This document shows positions 44,555 through 53,865 of a DNA stretch of 64,000 nucleotides, one piece after another (within the stretch, counting starts at the first letter, position 1; every line of letters begins with the position of its first letter). The stretch spans positions 1 through 64,000 of the forward strand of contig JBBDUV010000092.1 in the NCBI GenBank assembly GCA_040903745.1, read 5' to 3'. The notes beneath the pieces were generated by a model. It was not told the origin of the DNA. It did no database searches and saw nothing but the letters and a program-made list of their open reading frames with translations. This DNA is from M55B112 sp040903745. Its GTDB lineage: Bacteria; Bacteroidota; Bacteroidia; Bacteroidales; GCA-2748055. The position numbers and the translations under genes are program-made.

Positions 44555-44770
44555 AATAAAAATATTTAGGTTTATAATAAAAAAACAAAATTTGCCTGTA
44601 AATAGTGTCCGACTCTATTAACACAATCTAAATGATGTCATAGAGAACCGTTATAACTATTTTCCAAAGCAAATTATGAAATATTATTCAATAAACAAAT
44701 AGCAATACAATTTTCTCTGCATAATTGATAGAAGATTAAAACAGGCTAATTCCGTCTGTTAAAGGAGTGC

Positions 44771-45787
44771 TCACTTCCTGGGATGATACCTCGCTCCCCT
44801 GAGAATTTTTTGATAATCGCGCTCTGAAACGATCCCGGCAACAGACAATCCAGGACTTCTTCGTGCATACTCCCGTACGATCTGCCAGCCCAGCCAGACA
44901 GCTGCCCTTCCCGGTGACTCTCTCGGAAAATAATAGGTGGTGGGGGCCTCCTCAGTTAGCTTGCGTATCTCTAATGGATCCGTAGAAAACAAAAGCTTGT
45001 GCTCTACCAGGAAGGTCCACATCTGATGTTCATTGCTGCGGCAGAATTTCATCTGATCCTGAGAGAATCCAATCTTCATATGATCTGGCATACCAGGCAG
45101 CAGTGCATCTGTAAAATACAACATCAATCCATGGTATATCATTCTGTTTATTACATTATCAATAGAATCGTTATATGGAAACCGGGAAGTTCCCCAAACA
45201 AAGGCAACATCGGAGGGAATTTTTTCAGGATACATATTGTATTGCAAATACTTTGGGGTGCCTAGCATATCGTAGTATCTGCATTCACGCCCCAGATACT
45301 GATCCAGACCGACGCCAATATAATCCCCAACAGTGAACAGCCTATGATTGAATCGGCTAACGTATCCGATCACCTCAGGAACTTCAGAATCAGGAAAGTG
45401 ATAGAGATATCGTTTAAAACCTTCAGTCAACAGGCGATTTATTACATCCATATCATCAAATACCTCCTGCGTGTATTCATATACATGGCGGTTATCGGGA
45501 TCATTGACAAACATAGAGAGGTAGGAGCCATAATTCTTGTGTGAAGCCGGACCAATGTTAATCACATTAACATTGAATACATCAAAAAAATCACCATATC
45601 GATCATAAAACAAAGACACGGCCTGATCGATGGTGTCCAAATCCAACGTAAACAAAGCTTTGTCAAATCTTTGAACCTCAACTTCCAGGTCGATTCCTGA
45701 AATATCTGCCTTTAATGTATCACTTTTACATCCGGTAAATGTTACTAACAATAGCAAGTTAATAATGGAAGACCAAAAGGTACGCAT
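44771..45787 (-). CDS. gldB: Gliding motility lipoprotein GldB
   Basis: A 338-residue lipoprotein (signal with TGC at Cys20, lipobox LVTFTGC). It matches the GldB family: DIEVEVQRFDKALF-like N-region, TEGFKRYLYHFPDSEVPEVIGYVSRFNHRLF, the GVGLDQYLGRECRYY motif, and AVWLGWQIVREYARRSP near the C-terminus. GldB is essential for gliding in flavobacteria but is also present in non-gliding Bacteroidota with a T9SS. It is divergent from the PorT-like gene and nadE; a nadE-gldB neighbourhood is conserved in this phylum. T9SS use here is supported by the sorting domain at 30394-30900. Confidence 0.92.
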   Translation of the reverse strand: MRTFWSSIINLLLLVTFTGCKSDTLKADISGIDLEVEVQRFDKALFTLDLDTIDQAVSLFYDRYGDFFDVFNVNVINIGPASHKNYGSYLSMFVNDPDNRHVYEYTQEVFDDMDVINRLLTEGFKRYLYHFPDSEVPEVIGYVSRFNHRLFTVGDYIGVGLDQYLGRECRYYDMLGTPKYLQYNMYPEKIPSDVAFVWGTSRFPYNDSIDNVINRMIYHGLMLYFTDALLPGMPDHMKIGFSQDQMKFCRSNEHQMWTFLVEHKLLFSTDPLEIRKLTEEAPTTYYFPRESPGRAAVWLGWQIVREYARRSPGLSVAGIVSERDYQKILRGARYHPRK

Positions 45788-45804
45788 AATAATCAGAGTT
45801 ATTT

Positions 45805-45830
45805 TAACTTTGCTGTAAAGGACAAAAATA
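45805..45830. promoter_or_regulatory. Overlapping divergent -7 boxes between gldB and the PorT-like gene
   Basis: A plus-strand TAACTTTG (45805-45812) and a minus-strand TATTTTTG (complement at 45823-45830) each match the TAnnTTTG consensus. They lie in the 76-base gldB/PorT-like intergenic region. Neither has a convincing -33 element. Confidence 0.35.
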
Positions 45831-45863
45831 GTAAAAACATTGGCTCAATTTAAAAACGACAAT

Positions 45864-46517
45864 ATGACAAGATTAATATTGGCACTGGCATTTTTTACTG
45901 TACTGGGAAATCTAAACGCCCAGGGACTTGAGATAAGTGTGTATACGGGACCGCAACTGGCATGGATTACTTCAGATGAAGAGTGGGTGTCCGCTAATGG
46001 TTCACTGATCAACTTCAATTCTGGCATTGAATTTGATATCTTCTTTATGCCAAACTATGCTTTAACACTGGCTGTTGAAATAAATAACCAGGGAGGAAAA
46101 TTCTTTTACTCAGACACAACCCGGTTTCAACAGACACCATCCGATCTGCTAATCCCGGGTGGGTCACACCTTAAACATAACCTGCAATATATCGGGGCAC
46201 CGATTGGACTTAAACTAAAAACAGCTGAGCTTGGTTATACCACATTCTATTTCCATGGTGGGTTCAATCCGCTTTTCAACCTGAAAGCTGTTACCTCTTC
46301 CGAACAGTTGTCCCTTATGCGTGATAATATTAAACCGGATATCAACACATTCAGCCTGAACTTTTTTGTATCAGCCGGTATTGAATACAGGCTGGCAGGT
46401 AATACCGCGCTTATGGCCGGACTGAAATGGTCGTCAGGTTTCAGTGATGTAACGAAAAACGACATGGCAAATAACAACCTAAAAAGTGTCGGACTACATC
46501 TGGGAATACTCTTTTAA
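45864..46517 (+). CDS. PorT-like outer-membrane beta-barrel protein
   Basis: The start at 45864 gives signal peptide MTRLILALAFFTVLGNLNAQ; the frame opens at a TTG 24 bases earlier. The 217-residue product is an OMP_b-brl/PorT-type barrel (LEISVYTGPQLAWITS, LTLAVEINNQGGKFFY, YIGAPIGLKLKTAELGYTTFYFHGGFNPLF, C-terminal LKSVGLHLGILF). PorT proteins participate in or resemble components of the type IX secretion pathway. It sits between gldB (divergent) and nadE, 10 bases upstream of the latter. Confidence 0.82.
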   Translation: MTRLILALAFFTVLGNLNAQGLEISVYTGPQLAWITSDEEWVSANGSLINFNSGIEFDIFFMPNYALTLAVEINNQGGKFFYSDTTRFQQTPSDLLIPGGSHLKHNLQYIGAPIGLKLKTAELGYTTFYFHGGFNPLFNLKAVTSSEQLSLMRDNIKPDINTFSLNFFVSAGIEYRLAGNTALMAGLKWSSGFSDVTKNDMANNNLKSVGLHLGILF

Positions 46518-46527
46518 TTGATAAGAC

Positions 46528-48183
46528 ATGAATATTGCTCTCGCACAGCTTAATTATATTGTTGGGGATATCGAAAGAAACAGGGAGATGATCCTTCAGG
46601 TTATTCATCGTGCCGGAGAAGAGAACACTGATCTTGTTGTTTTTTCGGAACTGGCCATCTGCGGGTACCCGCCACTGGACCTGCTGGAGAAAAGATCATT
46701 TGTGGAAGCATGCATCAGTGCCATTGAGGATCTGGCCAGTCGTATACCTGCCGGTACTGGAGCAATTGTTGGCGGACCTGAATTCAACAATAATGAAGAG
46801 GGAAAACTTCTGTTCAATAGTGCCTGGTTTCTGCATAACGGGCATATTGAGCAGGTATTCAGAAAATCTCTCCTACCAACATATGATATTTTTGATGAAT
46901 ATAGGTACTTCGAACCCAGCCGTGAATTTAACATCCTTAATTTTAATGGAAGAAAAGTCGCTGTTACTATTTGTGAGGACCTGTGGGATGACCAGCCCAT
47001 GGAGAACAGATTCTCCAGGAGCAGGTTATATACACGCCATCCACTTGAAGAGATGATGAATTATGAGCCAGATTGTGTCATAAATATCGCTGCTTCACCC
47101 TTTTCCTCTAAAAGGATGGAGATGAAAAGAAATATTTTTACCAATAAAGCCAAAAAACACAATATACCCGTATTCATGGTTAATCAGGTTGGCGCAAATA
47201 CTGAGCTCATATTTGAAGGCGGCTCCCTGGTAGCTTCACCCAACGGCTCTCTGTTCCACCAGCTATCGTACTTTGAAGAAGATTATTTCAAAGCGGAGCT
47301 TGAGGAGGTCATTGATTACCAGGGGGAGGAGAGTGAGCATACATCTAACAGAATCGGAATGATCTATGAAGGACTTGCACTTGGAGTCAACGACTATTTC
47401 AGAAAGTCAGGCTTCTCCAAAGCAACACTTGGGCTGTCGGGCGGTATCGACTCAGCAGTTACGCTGGCGATTGCTGTTAAAGCTCTGGGCAGCGAAAATC
47501 TGCAAGTCCTGCTTATGCCATCACAATACTCATCAGACCACAGCGTCTCTGATTCAGTTGAGATGGCTGAAATACTCGGTGTTAAGTATGACATCATTTC
47601 GATTAATGAGTTGTTTGACCAGTTCAGGAATATACTGCAACCGGTTTTTGGAAACAATCCTGAAAATGTCGCTGAGGAGAACATTCAGTCCCGGATTAGA
47701 GCAATCCTGCTCATGGCACTATCCAATAAACATGGTCATATACTGCTCAACACAAGCAACAAGAGCGAGATGGCTGTCGGCTACGGAACCCTTTACGGGG
47801 ATATGGCCGGCGGATTATCCGTGCTGGGCGACGTGTATAAAAAGGATGTCTATGCTCTCGCACGACACATCAACAGAGAAGGAGTGATCATCCCCCGAAA
47901 TATAATCAACAAACTTCCGTCCGCCGAACTCAAACCGGACCAGAAAGACGCTGATTCTCTTCCGGAGTATGAAATCCTTGATGAGATCCTTGAACTATAT
48001 ATTGAAAAACAGCTTTCAGCAGAACAGATCACAGCAGAAGGTTTTGAAAAACCATTAACAGAGAAGATCATCAGAATGGTTAATATGAATGAATATAAAC
48101 GTTATCAAACACCACCTATATTAAGGATTTCATCAAAAGCTTTCGGTGTAGGTAGAAGAATCCCCATTGTTGGTCGATATTAA
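46528..48183 (+). CDS. nadE: Glutamine-dependent NAD+ synthetase
   Basis: A 551-residue enzyme converting nicotinic acid adenine dinucleotide to NAD+ with ammonia from glutamine. The N-terminal nitrilase-type amidase has the Glu-Lys-Cys triad in FSELAICGYPPLDLL, RKSLLPTYDIFDE and ICEDLWDD. The synthetase domain starts at about 275, with PP-loop LGLSGGIDSAV (about 300) and the NTSNKSEMAVGYGTLYGDMAG segment. Lengths fit the two-domain form. It is 10 bases after the PorT-like gene, so the two are likely cotranscribed. Confidence 0.97.
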   Translation: MNIALAQLNYIVGDIERNREMILQVIHRAGEENTDLVVFSELAICGYPPLDLLEKRSFVEACISAIEDLASRIPAGTGAIVGGPEFNNNEEGKLLFNSAWFLHNGHIEQVFRKSLLPTYDIFDEYRYFEPSREFNILNFNGRKVAVTICEDLWDDQPMENRFSRSRLYTRHPLEEMMNYEPDCVINIAASPFSSKRMEMKRNIFTNKAKKHNIPVFMVNQVGANTELIFEGGSLVASPNGSLFHQLSYFEEDYFKAELEEVIDYQGEESEHTSNRIGMIYEGLALGVNDYFRKSGFSKATLGLSGGIDSAVTLAIAVKALGSENLQVLLMPSQYSSDHSVSDSVEMAEILGVKYDIISINELFDQFRNILQPVFGNNPENVAEENIQSRIRAILLMALSNKHGHILLNTSNKSEMAVGYGTLYGDMAGGLSVLGDVYKKDVYALARHINREGVIIPRNIINKLPSAELKPDQKDADSLPEYEILDEILELYIEKQLSAEQITAEGFEKPLTEKIIRMVNMNEYKRYQTPPILRISSKAFGVGRRIPIVGRY

Positions 48184-48270
48184 AAAGTCGATTTCTTTGG
48201 TTTTTTAGGAGAGAATAGATAAAAAATATCTATTTTCGCATGTTACTCAACACAAAATACTTATAAGGGT

Positions 48271-48972
48271 ATGCAGGAGAAGAGTTATAATGCTGATAAC
48301 TGCATTGATAATCCAAAATCGGTTTTTACAGTGCTTACTCCAAAGGAAAAGGAGTTTCTGAAACAGAACTATACATGTGCCTTTTACAAGAAGGGGGAGA
48401 TCATTTTCAAAGAGGGTGATAAGCCCATCGGACTGATGAGTCTTTCAGAAGGTAAAGTGAAAATTTTCAAGGAAGGAGTGGGTGGCCGGGAACAGATTGT
48501 ACGTATGGCAAAACCGGTTGGCTTTATAGGTTACCGCGCACTGTTCGCTGAAGAGAATCACACTGCTACCGGAGTGGCCATTGAAGATTCCGTGGCCTGT
48601 ATCATTAACAAGGATAGCCTCTACAAAGTAATGCGCAGCAATCCGGAACTGGCCATCAGTATCGTAAAATCCTTTGCTACTGAACTTGGATTTTCAAATC
48701 AGCGCACTGTTACACTCACACAAAAACATATCCGGGGCCGGCTTGCCGAATCACTGATTTTTCTGAAAGATACTTACGGGAACGAGGATGACGAAAAAAC
48801 CATCAAGATCTATCTTTCCAGGGAAGATGTTGCCAATTTATCGAATATGACAACCTCCAATGCTATTCGCACCCTCTCCTCTTTCGCCCAGGAAGGTATT
48901 ATTTCCATTGACGGACGCAAAATTAAGATCCTGGATTTGCAGAAGCTGGAAAGGATCAGTGACCTTGGATAG
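48271..48972 (+). CDS. Crp/Fnr family transcriptional regulator
   Basis: A 233-residue CRP-like regulator. The cyclic-nucleotide-binding-type beta-roll is at about 20-125 (YKKGEIIFKEGDKPIGLMSLSEGKVKIF). A dimerisation helix follows, then a C-terminal HTH (about 180-230: LSREDVANLSNMTTSNAIRTLSSFAQEGIISIDGRKIKIL). There is no Cys cluster for an Fe-S centre, so it is not a classical Fnr oxygen sensor; the effector is unknown. It stands 34 bases before the acyltransferase gene, in the same direction. Confidence 0.93.
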   Translation: MQEKSYNADNCIDNPKSVFTVLTPKEKEFLKQNYTCAFYKKGEIIFKEGDKPIGLMSLSEGKVKIFKEGVGGREQIVRMAKPVGFIGYRALFAEENHTATGVAIEDSVACIINKDSLYKVMRSNPELAISIVKSFATELGFSNQRTVTLTQKHIRGRLAESLIFLKDTYGNEDDEKTIKIYLSREDVANLSNMTTSNAIRTLSSFAQEGIISIDGRKIKILDLQKLERISDLG

Positions 48973-49005
48973 GCCTCACAACTGTCTCTTCAAAGAAAAG
49001 ACGGG

Positions 49006-49926
49006 ATGAAATATCTTGCTTACATTATTGTCTCTGCGAACCTGCGTCTACTCGCAATCCTTCCCCGTCCGCTTTTATACCAAATAGCGAACCTCGTCAG
49101 TTTTACACTTAACCATCTTGCCAGCTACAGAAAGAGGATAATAACCGAAAATCTGAAGAATGCTTTTCCGGAAGAACCTGATTCGAAGATTCAATCAATT
49201 CGGAAAAAATTCTACCGTCACCTGGCAGATTTGATCATTGAAACAGCTATGATCCAGTATTACTCCCGGGCAAAGTTGATGAAGATGTTCGTCTTCGTTA
49301 ATCCGGAACTGTTGGAAAAGTATTACAATGAAGGCAGGCATGTGATTGTGATGGGGGGGCATTACAATAACTGGGAATGGTCATCTCCATTTTCCATTAC
49401 ATTCAAACACCAGGTAATCGGAGTTTATAAACCCCTTCACAATAGCTATTTTGACAAAGCATACAGGAGAACCCGATCCCGTTTTGGGGCCGATATCGTA
49501 CCAATGGGGGGTATCGTGAAAAAGCTGTTCGAATACAGCAATATAAAAATCCCTACAATTACAGGTATGGTAGGAGATCAGCGCCCAGCAAAGAAGCAGA
49601 TACAATATTGGACCGATTTTCTAAACCAGAAGACTGCAATGTATACGGGCAGTGAAAAATTAGCCAAAAAATTTGATGCCGTTGTTGTGTTTATTCATGT
49701 AGGCAAAGTGAGAAGAGGTACATACACTGCAACCCTGAAATTGATTACGGAAAACCCATCTGATGCAGCCCCCAATGAGATCACTGAAAAATATACCAGG
49801 CTACTCGAAAATATGATTCTTGAAGAACCGGCGCACTGGCTCTGGAGCCACCGCAGGTGGAAGTTCACCTATGAGCAATGGTTGAAGATGAATCCCTCTG
49901 CTTTCTCCACAGATCCCTTAGTTTAA
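49006..49926 (+). CDS. LpxL/HtrB-type lipid A acyltransferase
   Basis: A 306-residue membrane-associated acyltransferase of the lauroyl/myristoyl transferase family, which completes lipid A acylation at the inner membrane. Visible: an N-terminal hydrophobic segment and helices with YRKRIITENLKNAFPE (about 42-57), catalytic GGHYNNWEW (H-x4-E) near 116, then the QRPAKK loop and EEPAHWLWSHRRWK at the C-terminus. The last 62 bases overlap the convergent glycosyltransferase gene on the opposite strand. It is probably cotranscribed with the Crp/Fnr gene. Confidence 0.9.
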   Translation: MKYLAYIIVSANLRLLAILPRPLLYQIANLVSFTLNHLASYRKRIITENLKNAFPEEPDSKIQSIRKKFYRHLADLIIETAMIQYYSRAKLMKMFVFVNPELLEKYYNEGRHVIVMGGHYNNWEWSSPFSITFKHQVIGVYKPLHNSYFDKAYRRTRSRFGADIVPMGGIVKKLFEYSNIKIPTITGMVGDQRPAKKQIQYWTDFLNQKTAMYTGSEKLAKKFDAVVVFIHVGKVRRGTYTATLKLITENPSDAAPNEITEKYTRLLENMILEEPAHWLWSHRRWKFTYEQWLKMNPSAFSTDPLV

Positions 49927-50653
49927 GGTACTTTAATCTTACCTCGCGTGCAGCGAGTCTGCTGATGGTAAATCCTGCATAGCCTTCAAGAAAGCCCAAT
50001 CTGATAATAAAATCATTCGTGAACCGCCAACTGGTATGTAAAATTCTTTTCGGCACATTGGTACGAACACCCCGATTAAAATAGGATTGTGCAAGGATAG
50101 AGGAGAATTTTTCAAGTTGTATTACATGTTCTTCAATAGAGTAATATGAATAATGCAAAAGATCCCCTCTCAAATACCTCCTTTTAGTTCCGGGATAAAG
50201 GATAAACTTATCATGCGGGTTCATTCCACCCCAATGGCCCTTTCTTGAGTCCCACAATCGCAACTTTCTGGATGGATACCAGGTAGTATGGCGAATCCAT
50301 TTACCGCAATAATTGGTTAAACGGTTAAAATAGTATCCATCGTACTGCCAGTTATTCTTGACCCCAAGAATAGACTCCCTAAGCTGCTCAGACAATGCTT
50401 CATCAGCATCAAGTGATAAAATATGAGGATACCTGGCCTGAGTGATCGCCCAGTTTTTCTGATCAATATGACTGCGGAAAGTGTGTGGAATAAATCGAGC
50501 ACCTTTCTGTACGCAAATCTCTTCAGTGCGATCGATTGAGTATGAATCGACCACAACGATGTCGTCCGCCACATCCATAACTGAATCAAGACATCTGCCT
50601 ATATTCTTTTCTTCGTTGTATGTTATTACAACTACTGAGAGATTTATCTTCAT
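49865..50653 (-). CDS. GT2 family glycosyltransferase (LPS core type)
   Basis: A 262-residue inverting glycosyltransferase. GT-A nucleotide-sugar motif VVVITYNEEKNIGRCLDSV opens the domain, followed by DDIVVVDSYSIDRTEEICV, and the metal-binding LSLDADEALSEQL (DxD). The WaaE/KdtX-like second half has RLTNYCGKWIRHTTWYP, KLRLWDSRKGHWGG and HDKFILYPG. Members add sugars to LPS inner core. It follows murF-alr (the stop of which is at 50654) directly and overlaps the convergent acyltransferase gene by 62 bases at its 3-prime end. Confidence 0.9.
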   Translation of the reverse strand: MKINLSVVVITYNEEKNIGRCLDSVMDVADDIVVVDSYSIDRTEEICVQKGARFIPHTFRSHIDQKNWAITQARYPHILSLDADEALSEQLRESILGVKNNWQYDGYYFNRLTNYCGKWIRHTTWYPSRKLRLWDSRKGHWGGMNPHDKFILYPGTKRRYLRGDLLHYSYYSIEEHVIQLEKFSSILAQSYFNRGVRTNVPKRILHTSWRFTNDFIIRLGFLEGYAGFTISRLAAREVRLKYLKLRDLWRKQRDSSSTIAHR

Positions 50654-53113
50654 CTATTCCCTTATATAAATCCGCTTCACCCGTTCCGGGATACTCGTTA
50701 ATACCTCATATACTATTGTATCCAGCCGGTCGGCCATTGCTGAAACCGGGCAACTCATTCCAAATAACTCAACATTATCACCAACAGTTGCATCTGTATC
50801 TGTAATATCCAGCATGGTCATATCCATGCAAATATTGCCAATAGTAGGAACAAAAGTACCATTAAGGTAGAAAGCATAATTCCCGTTACCCAGTTGCCTG
50901 TTGATCCCATCTGCATAACCAACCGGTATGGTGGCAATCCTTGAACGGCGCTTAACAATGCCACTTCTTCCATACCCAACTGCATCACCAGGTTCAATCT
51001 CCCTGATCTGTGAAATAATGGTTTTAAAAGTGCTCGCCGGCTCCAATTTATTACTAAATCCCTGTCCATATAATCCGATTCCAATTCTTACCATATCAAG
51101 TTGGAGGTCCGGAAAACGCTCAATACCTGCAGAGTTGAGCGCATGTAGCATAAAATCACCCCCGATAACAGCTTCGATTGGTCGGGCCATTCGATTTAAA
51201 TCTGCCACTTGCTGACGGGTGAACCGATCAAGCGAAAGATTATCGCTTCCTGCGAGGTGGGTGAAAAGACTCTTTACCTGTATATCCTTGACATTAAGAT
51301 TGTCGCATAACCATTCAATATCCCTTTCTTCAAACCCCAGTCGATGCATCCCTGTGTCCATCTTAATATGTACGGGCTGTTCTGACAACCCCATGTAACG
51401 GCACTCCTTTATATACCGCTCCAGCCCTTCCCTGCTAAATATCTCAGGCTCAAGTTGGTTTTCCAGCAACTTCCTGTAATCGTCCAGGTCTGTATTCATT
51501 ACCATAACAGGCAGATGAACTCCCGACTTTCGTAGCCTGACACCTTCATCGGGGAATGCCACAGCCAGGTAATCAATATTTTCATGCTGCAGGAACTCCG
51601 CGACCTCATGAGCACCCGCCCCGTAAGAAGCCGCTTTGACCATGACCATCACCTTCGTAGAAGGCTCCAGAAGGGACCTGAAATAATTCAAGTTGTGAAC
51701 CATATTACTGATATTGATCTCAAGCACAGTCTTGTGATACTGAAGCTGAAGCGCCTTGGTGATGTCTTCAAAATGAAATCTCCTGGCTCCCTTTATAAGA
51801 ACTGCGGAACCTTCAATTTCCCGGGTATCAAAATCACGTAAAAATGATTCCGTATCCCTAAAAAAGCACGTTCCCGTGGGAAAGAGATTCTGCTGACCAG
51901 TAATATTCTCACCGATACCATAGATCTGATGTACGCTTTTGAATTTCAGCATGGCAGCAACCTCGGTATAAAGATCTTCATCCTTCATGCCGCTCTGGAA
52001 AAGGTCCGACAGGATGACAATCTTTTTTTTATGTCTGTGCTGCTGCATCAATATGTCGAGCGCAACCCCCAGGCCAGTGAGATCAGAATTATAGACATCG
52101 TTGACAAGGGTTGAATCGTGAATTCCCTTGAGTGTTTCAAGTCGCATCTCAACAAGTTCAATCTTCTGTAGCAATTGATCGATACGAGAAAACCCAACCC
52201 CCAATTCTGCGAGCAGGACCATCGAATGAATCATGTTCTCGACAGAGGCATCGTCGGAAAAGGGTAACAAAAACTGGTATTGTTGCCCACCGGTAGTAAG
52301 TTTCAGATCACTTTTCCCATCGGCCGATCTGGAAACAGAGCAGGCATAAACGGCATTACCTGACAAAGACCAGCTTACTTTCTCAACATTCATACCTTGC
52401 AAAAATAGCTCAATGCCCTTTCCGTCAACTTCAGTATCCGCTCTGTATATCAGTTTTTTGCATTTACGAAACAGTTGCAACTTCTCAGTCAGCTTTTCAC
52501 TATCTGATCTGAAATTTTCACGGTGTGCCGGTCCGATATTCGTGAGAATTCCAATAGTGGGAGCGATGATTCGTTCTAATCTCCCCATCTCGCCCGGCAA
52601 AGATATTCCAGCTTCAATTACAGCAACATTGTACCTCCCGGATAATTGCCAGAGTGACAAAGGTACTCCCAATTGAGAATTATAGCTACGGGGACTCCTT
52701 ACTACCTCTGTCTCGTACTGAAGCATCTGGGATATCCACTCCTTCACGATTGTCTTGCCGTTGCTTCCGGTAATGGCAACAACTGAACCTGCAAACGATT
52801 TTCGTCGTTCACCAGCCAATTTTTGCAGGGCTGCAAGGGTATCTTCAACTATACAAAATGAAGCTGCATTGAGGCCTTTATAGTCAGGCTCCCTGTCCGT
52901 GAGAAAAGAACGAATTCCTCGCTTATAGAGCTCTGGTATATAGTCGTTTCCATCGTGACGTTCACCACGAATGGCAATGAACATAACATATTCTATGCCA
53001 GGCAGCGATCTGCTGTCAGTAGCGAGATGCCTGACCTTGCGATCCGGATCACCTGTAACAGTTCCATCCGTAATAATACCGATCTCTTGAAATGTCAGAA
53101 CATCACTGTACAT
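50654..53113 (-). CDS. murF-alr: Bifunctional MurF-alanine racemase
   Basis: A single 819-residue protein. The start is set at 53113, two bases past the tdk stop; an in-frame upstream ATG at 53194 would overlap tdk. The N-terminal half (about 1-460) is UDP-MurNAc-tripeptide:D-Ala-D-Ala ligase (substrate domain DSRSL; ATP loop GSNGKTIVKEWI; then NVYNSDLTG-like VNDVYNSDLTG). The C-terminal half is a PLP alanine racemase: Lys of VKAASYGAGAHEV, HIKMDTGMHRLGF, GYGRSGIVKRRSRIATIPVGYADG with catalytic Tyr. It supplies D-Ala and attaches D-Ala-D-Ala; the fusion is known in Bacteroidota. Confidence 0.95.
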   Translation of the reverse strand: MYSDVLTFQEIGIITDGTVTGDPDRKVRHLATDSRSLPGIEYVMFIAIRGERHDGNDYIPELYKRGIRSFLTDREPDYKGLNAASFCIVEDTLAALQKLAGERRKSFAGSVVAITGSNGKTIVKEWISQMLQYETEVVRSPRSYNSQLGVPLSLWQLSGRYNVAVIEAGISLPGEMGRLERIIAPTIGILTNIGPAHRENFRSDSEKLTEKLQLFRKCKKLIYRADTEVDGKGIELFLQGMNVEKVSWSLSGNAVYACSVSRSADGKSDLKLTTGGQQYQFLLPFSDDASVENMIHSMVLLAELGVGFSRIDQLLQKIELVEMRLETLKGIHDSTLVNDVYNSDLTGLGVALDILMQQHRHKKKIVILSDLFQSGMKDEDLYTEVAAMLKFKSVHQIYGIGENITGQQNLFPTGTCFFRDTESFLRDFDTREIEGSAVLIKGARRFHFEDITKALQLQYHKTVLEINISNMVHNLNYFRSLLEPSTKVMVMVKAASYGAGAHEVAEFLQHENIDYLAVAFPDEGVRLRKSGVHLPVMVMNTDLDDYRKLLENQLEPEIFSREGLERYIKECRYMGLSEQPVHIKMDTGMHRLGFEERDIEWLCDNLNVKDIQVKSLFTHLAGSDNLSLDRFTRQQVADLNRMARPIEAVIGGDFMLHALNSAGIERFPDLQLDMVRIGIGLYGQGFSNKLEPASTFKTIISQIREIEPGDAVGYGRSGIVKRRSRIATIPVGYADGINRQLGNGNYAFYLNGTFVPTIGNICMDMTMLDITDTDATVGDNVELFGMSCPVSAMADRLDTIVYEVLTSIPERVKRIYIRE

Positions 53114-53114
53114 C

Positions 53115-53708
53115 TTACTTACTTTTTCTATTGTTTTCCATTTCAGCATGAAAACACTTTCTGCAAAGCGGTTCATACACATTTGTTTCGCCAAGTACTA
53201 CCAGCTTTTCATCTTCGGATATTCTGTGGGAATGGTTGGCCAGACTGCCACACCTGACACAGATGGCATGCACTTTTGTTACATACTCAGCGATTGCAAG
53301 CAGGGAAGGTATCGGACCAAATGGCTTTCCCCTGAAATCCATGTCCAACCCTGCGACAATAACGCGTAACCCTTTGTTTGCAAGCTTATTACAAACTTCT
53401 ACCAGCCCTTCATCAAAAAATTGTGCTTCATCTACCGCAACCACATCCACATCGCCTGAAAGCAAGAGGATATTCTGGGCCGAATCAACAGGAGTTGATC
53501 TGATGCTATTCTCATCATGGGATACAACCTCTTCTAATGAATATCGCACATCAATTTTAGGCTTAAATATTTCTACCCGCAATCTGGCAAATTCTGCTCT
53601 CCTCAGCCTGCGAATGAGCTCCTCAGTCTTCCCCGAGAACATAGATCCACAGATCACCTCTACCCATCCTTCTTTGTTCGAATCCTTAATGGTATCTTCA
53701 AGAAACAT
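53115..53708 (-). CDS. tdk: Thymidine kinase
   Basis: A 197-residue type II thymidine kinase phosphorylating thymidine in the salvage pathway. P-loop CGSMFSGKTEELIRRLRR is at about 20-37. DEAQFFDE is the Walker B/catalytic-Glu segment. The zinc-binding CVRCGSLANHSHR and CRKC pair is intact near residues 150-187, and the GLDMDFRGKPFGP lasso motif is present. Its stop codon is followed within two bases by the murF-alr start, giving a tdk-murF-alr-GT2 order on the minus strand. Confidence 0.96.
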   Translation of the reverse strand: MFLEDTIKDSNKEGWVEVICGSMFSGKTEELIRRLRRAEFARLRVEIFKPKIDVRYSLEEVVSHDENSIRSTPVDSAQNILLLSGDVDVVAVDEAQFFDEGLVEVCNKLANKGLRVIVAGLDMDFRGKPFGPIPSLLAIAEYVTKVHAICVRCGSLANHSHRISEDEKLVVLGETNVYEPLCRKCFHAEMENNRKSK

Positions 53709-53865
53709 ACCTAAAAAATCTTAATAACTCTTCCATATTTTCAATGGTTATTATTGTAACTTTGTCATCAGATAAACAGGTAATATTATCTAATAATACC
53801 TGTTTACCAAAATGATACCAGCAATGTACCACTAATTAGAAGATGCGTAAACTGATCCTGTAATT

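Noticed and set aside
48184..48270. Possible Bacteroidota promoter before the Crp/Fnr gene
   Set aside because: TTTG and TATTTTCG are present but 31 bases apart, too far for the consensus 19-21 spacing.
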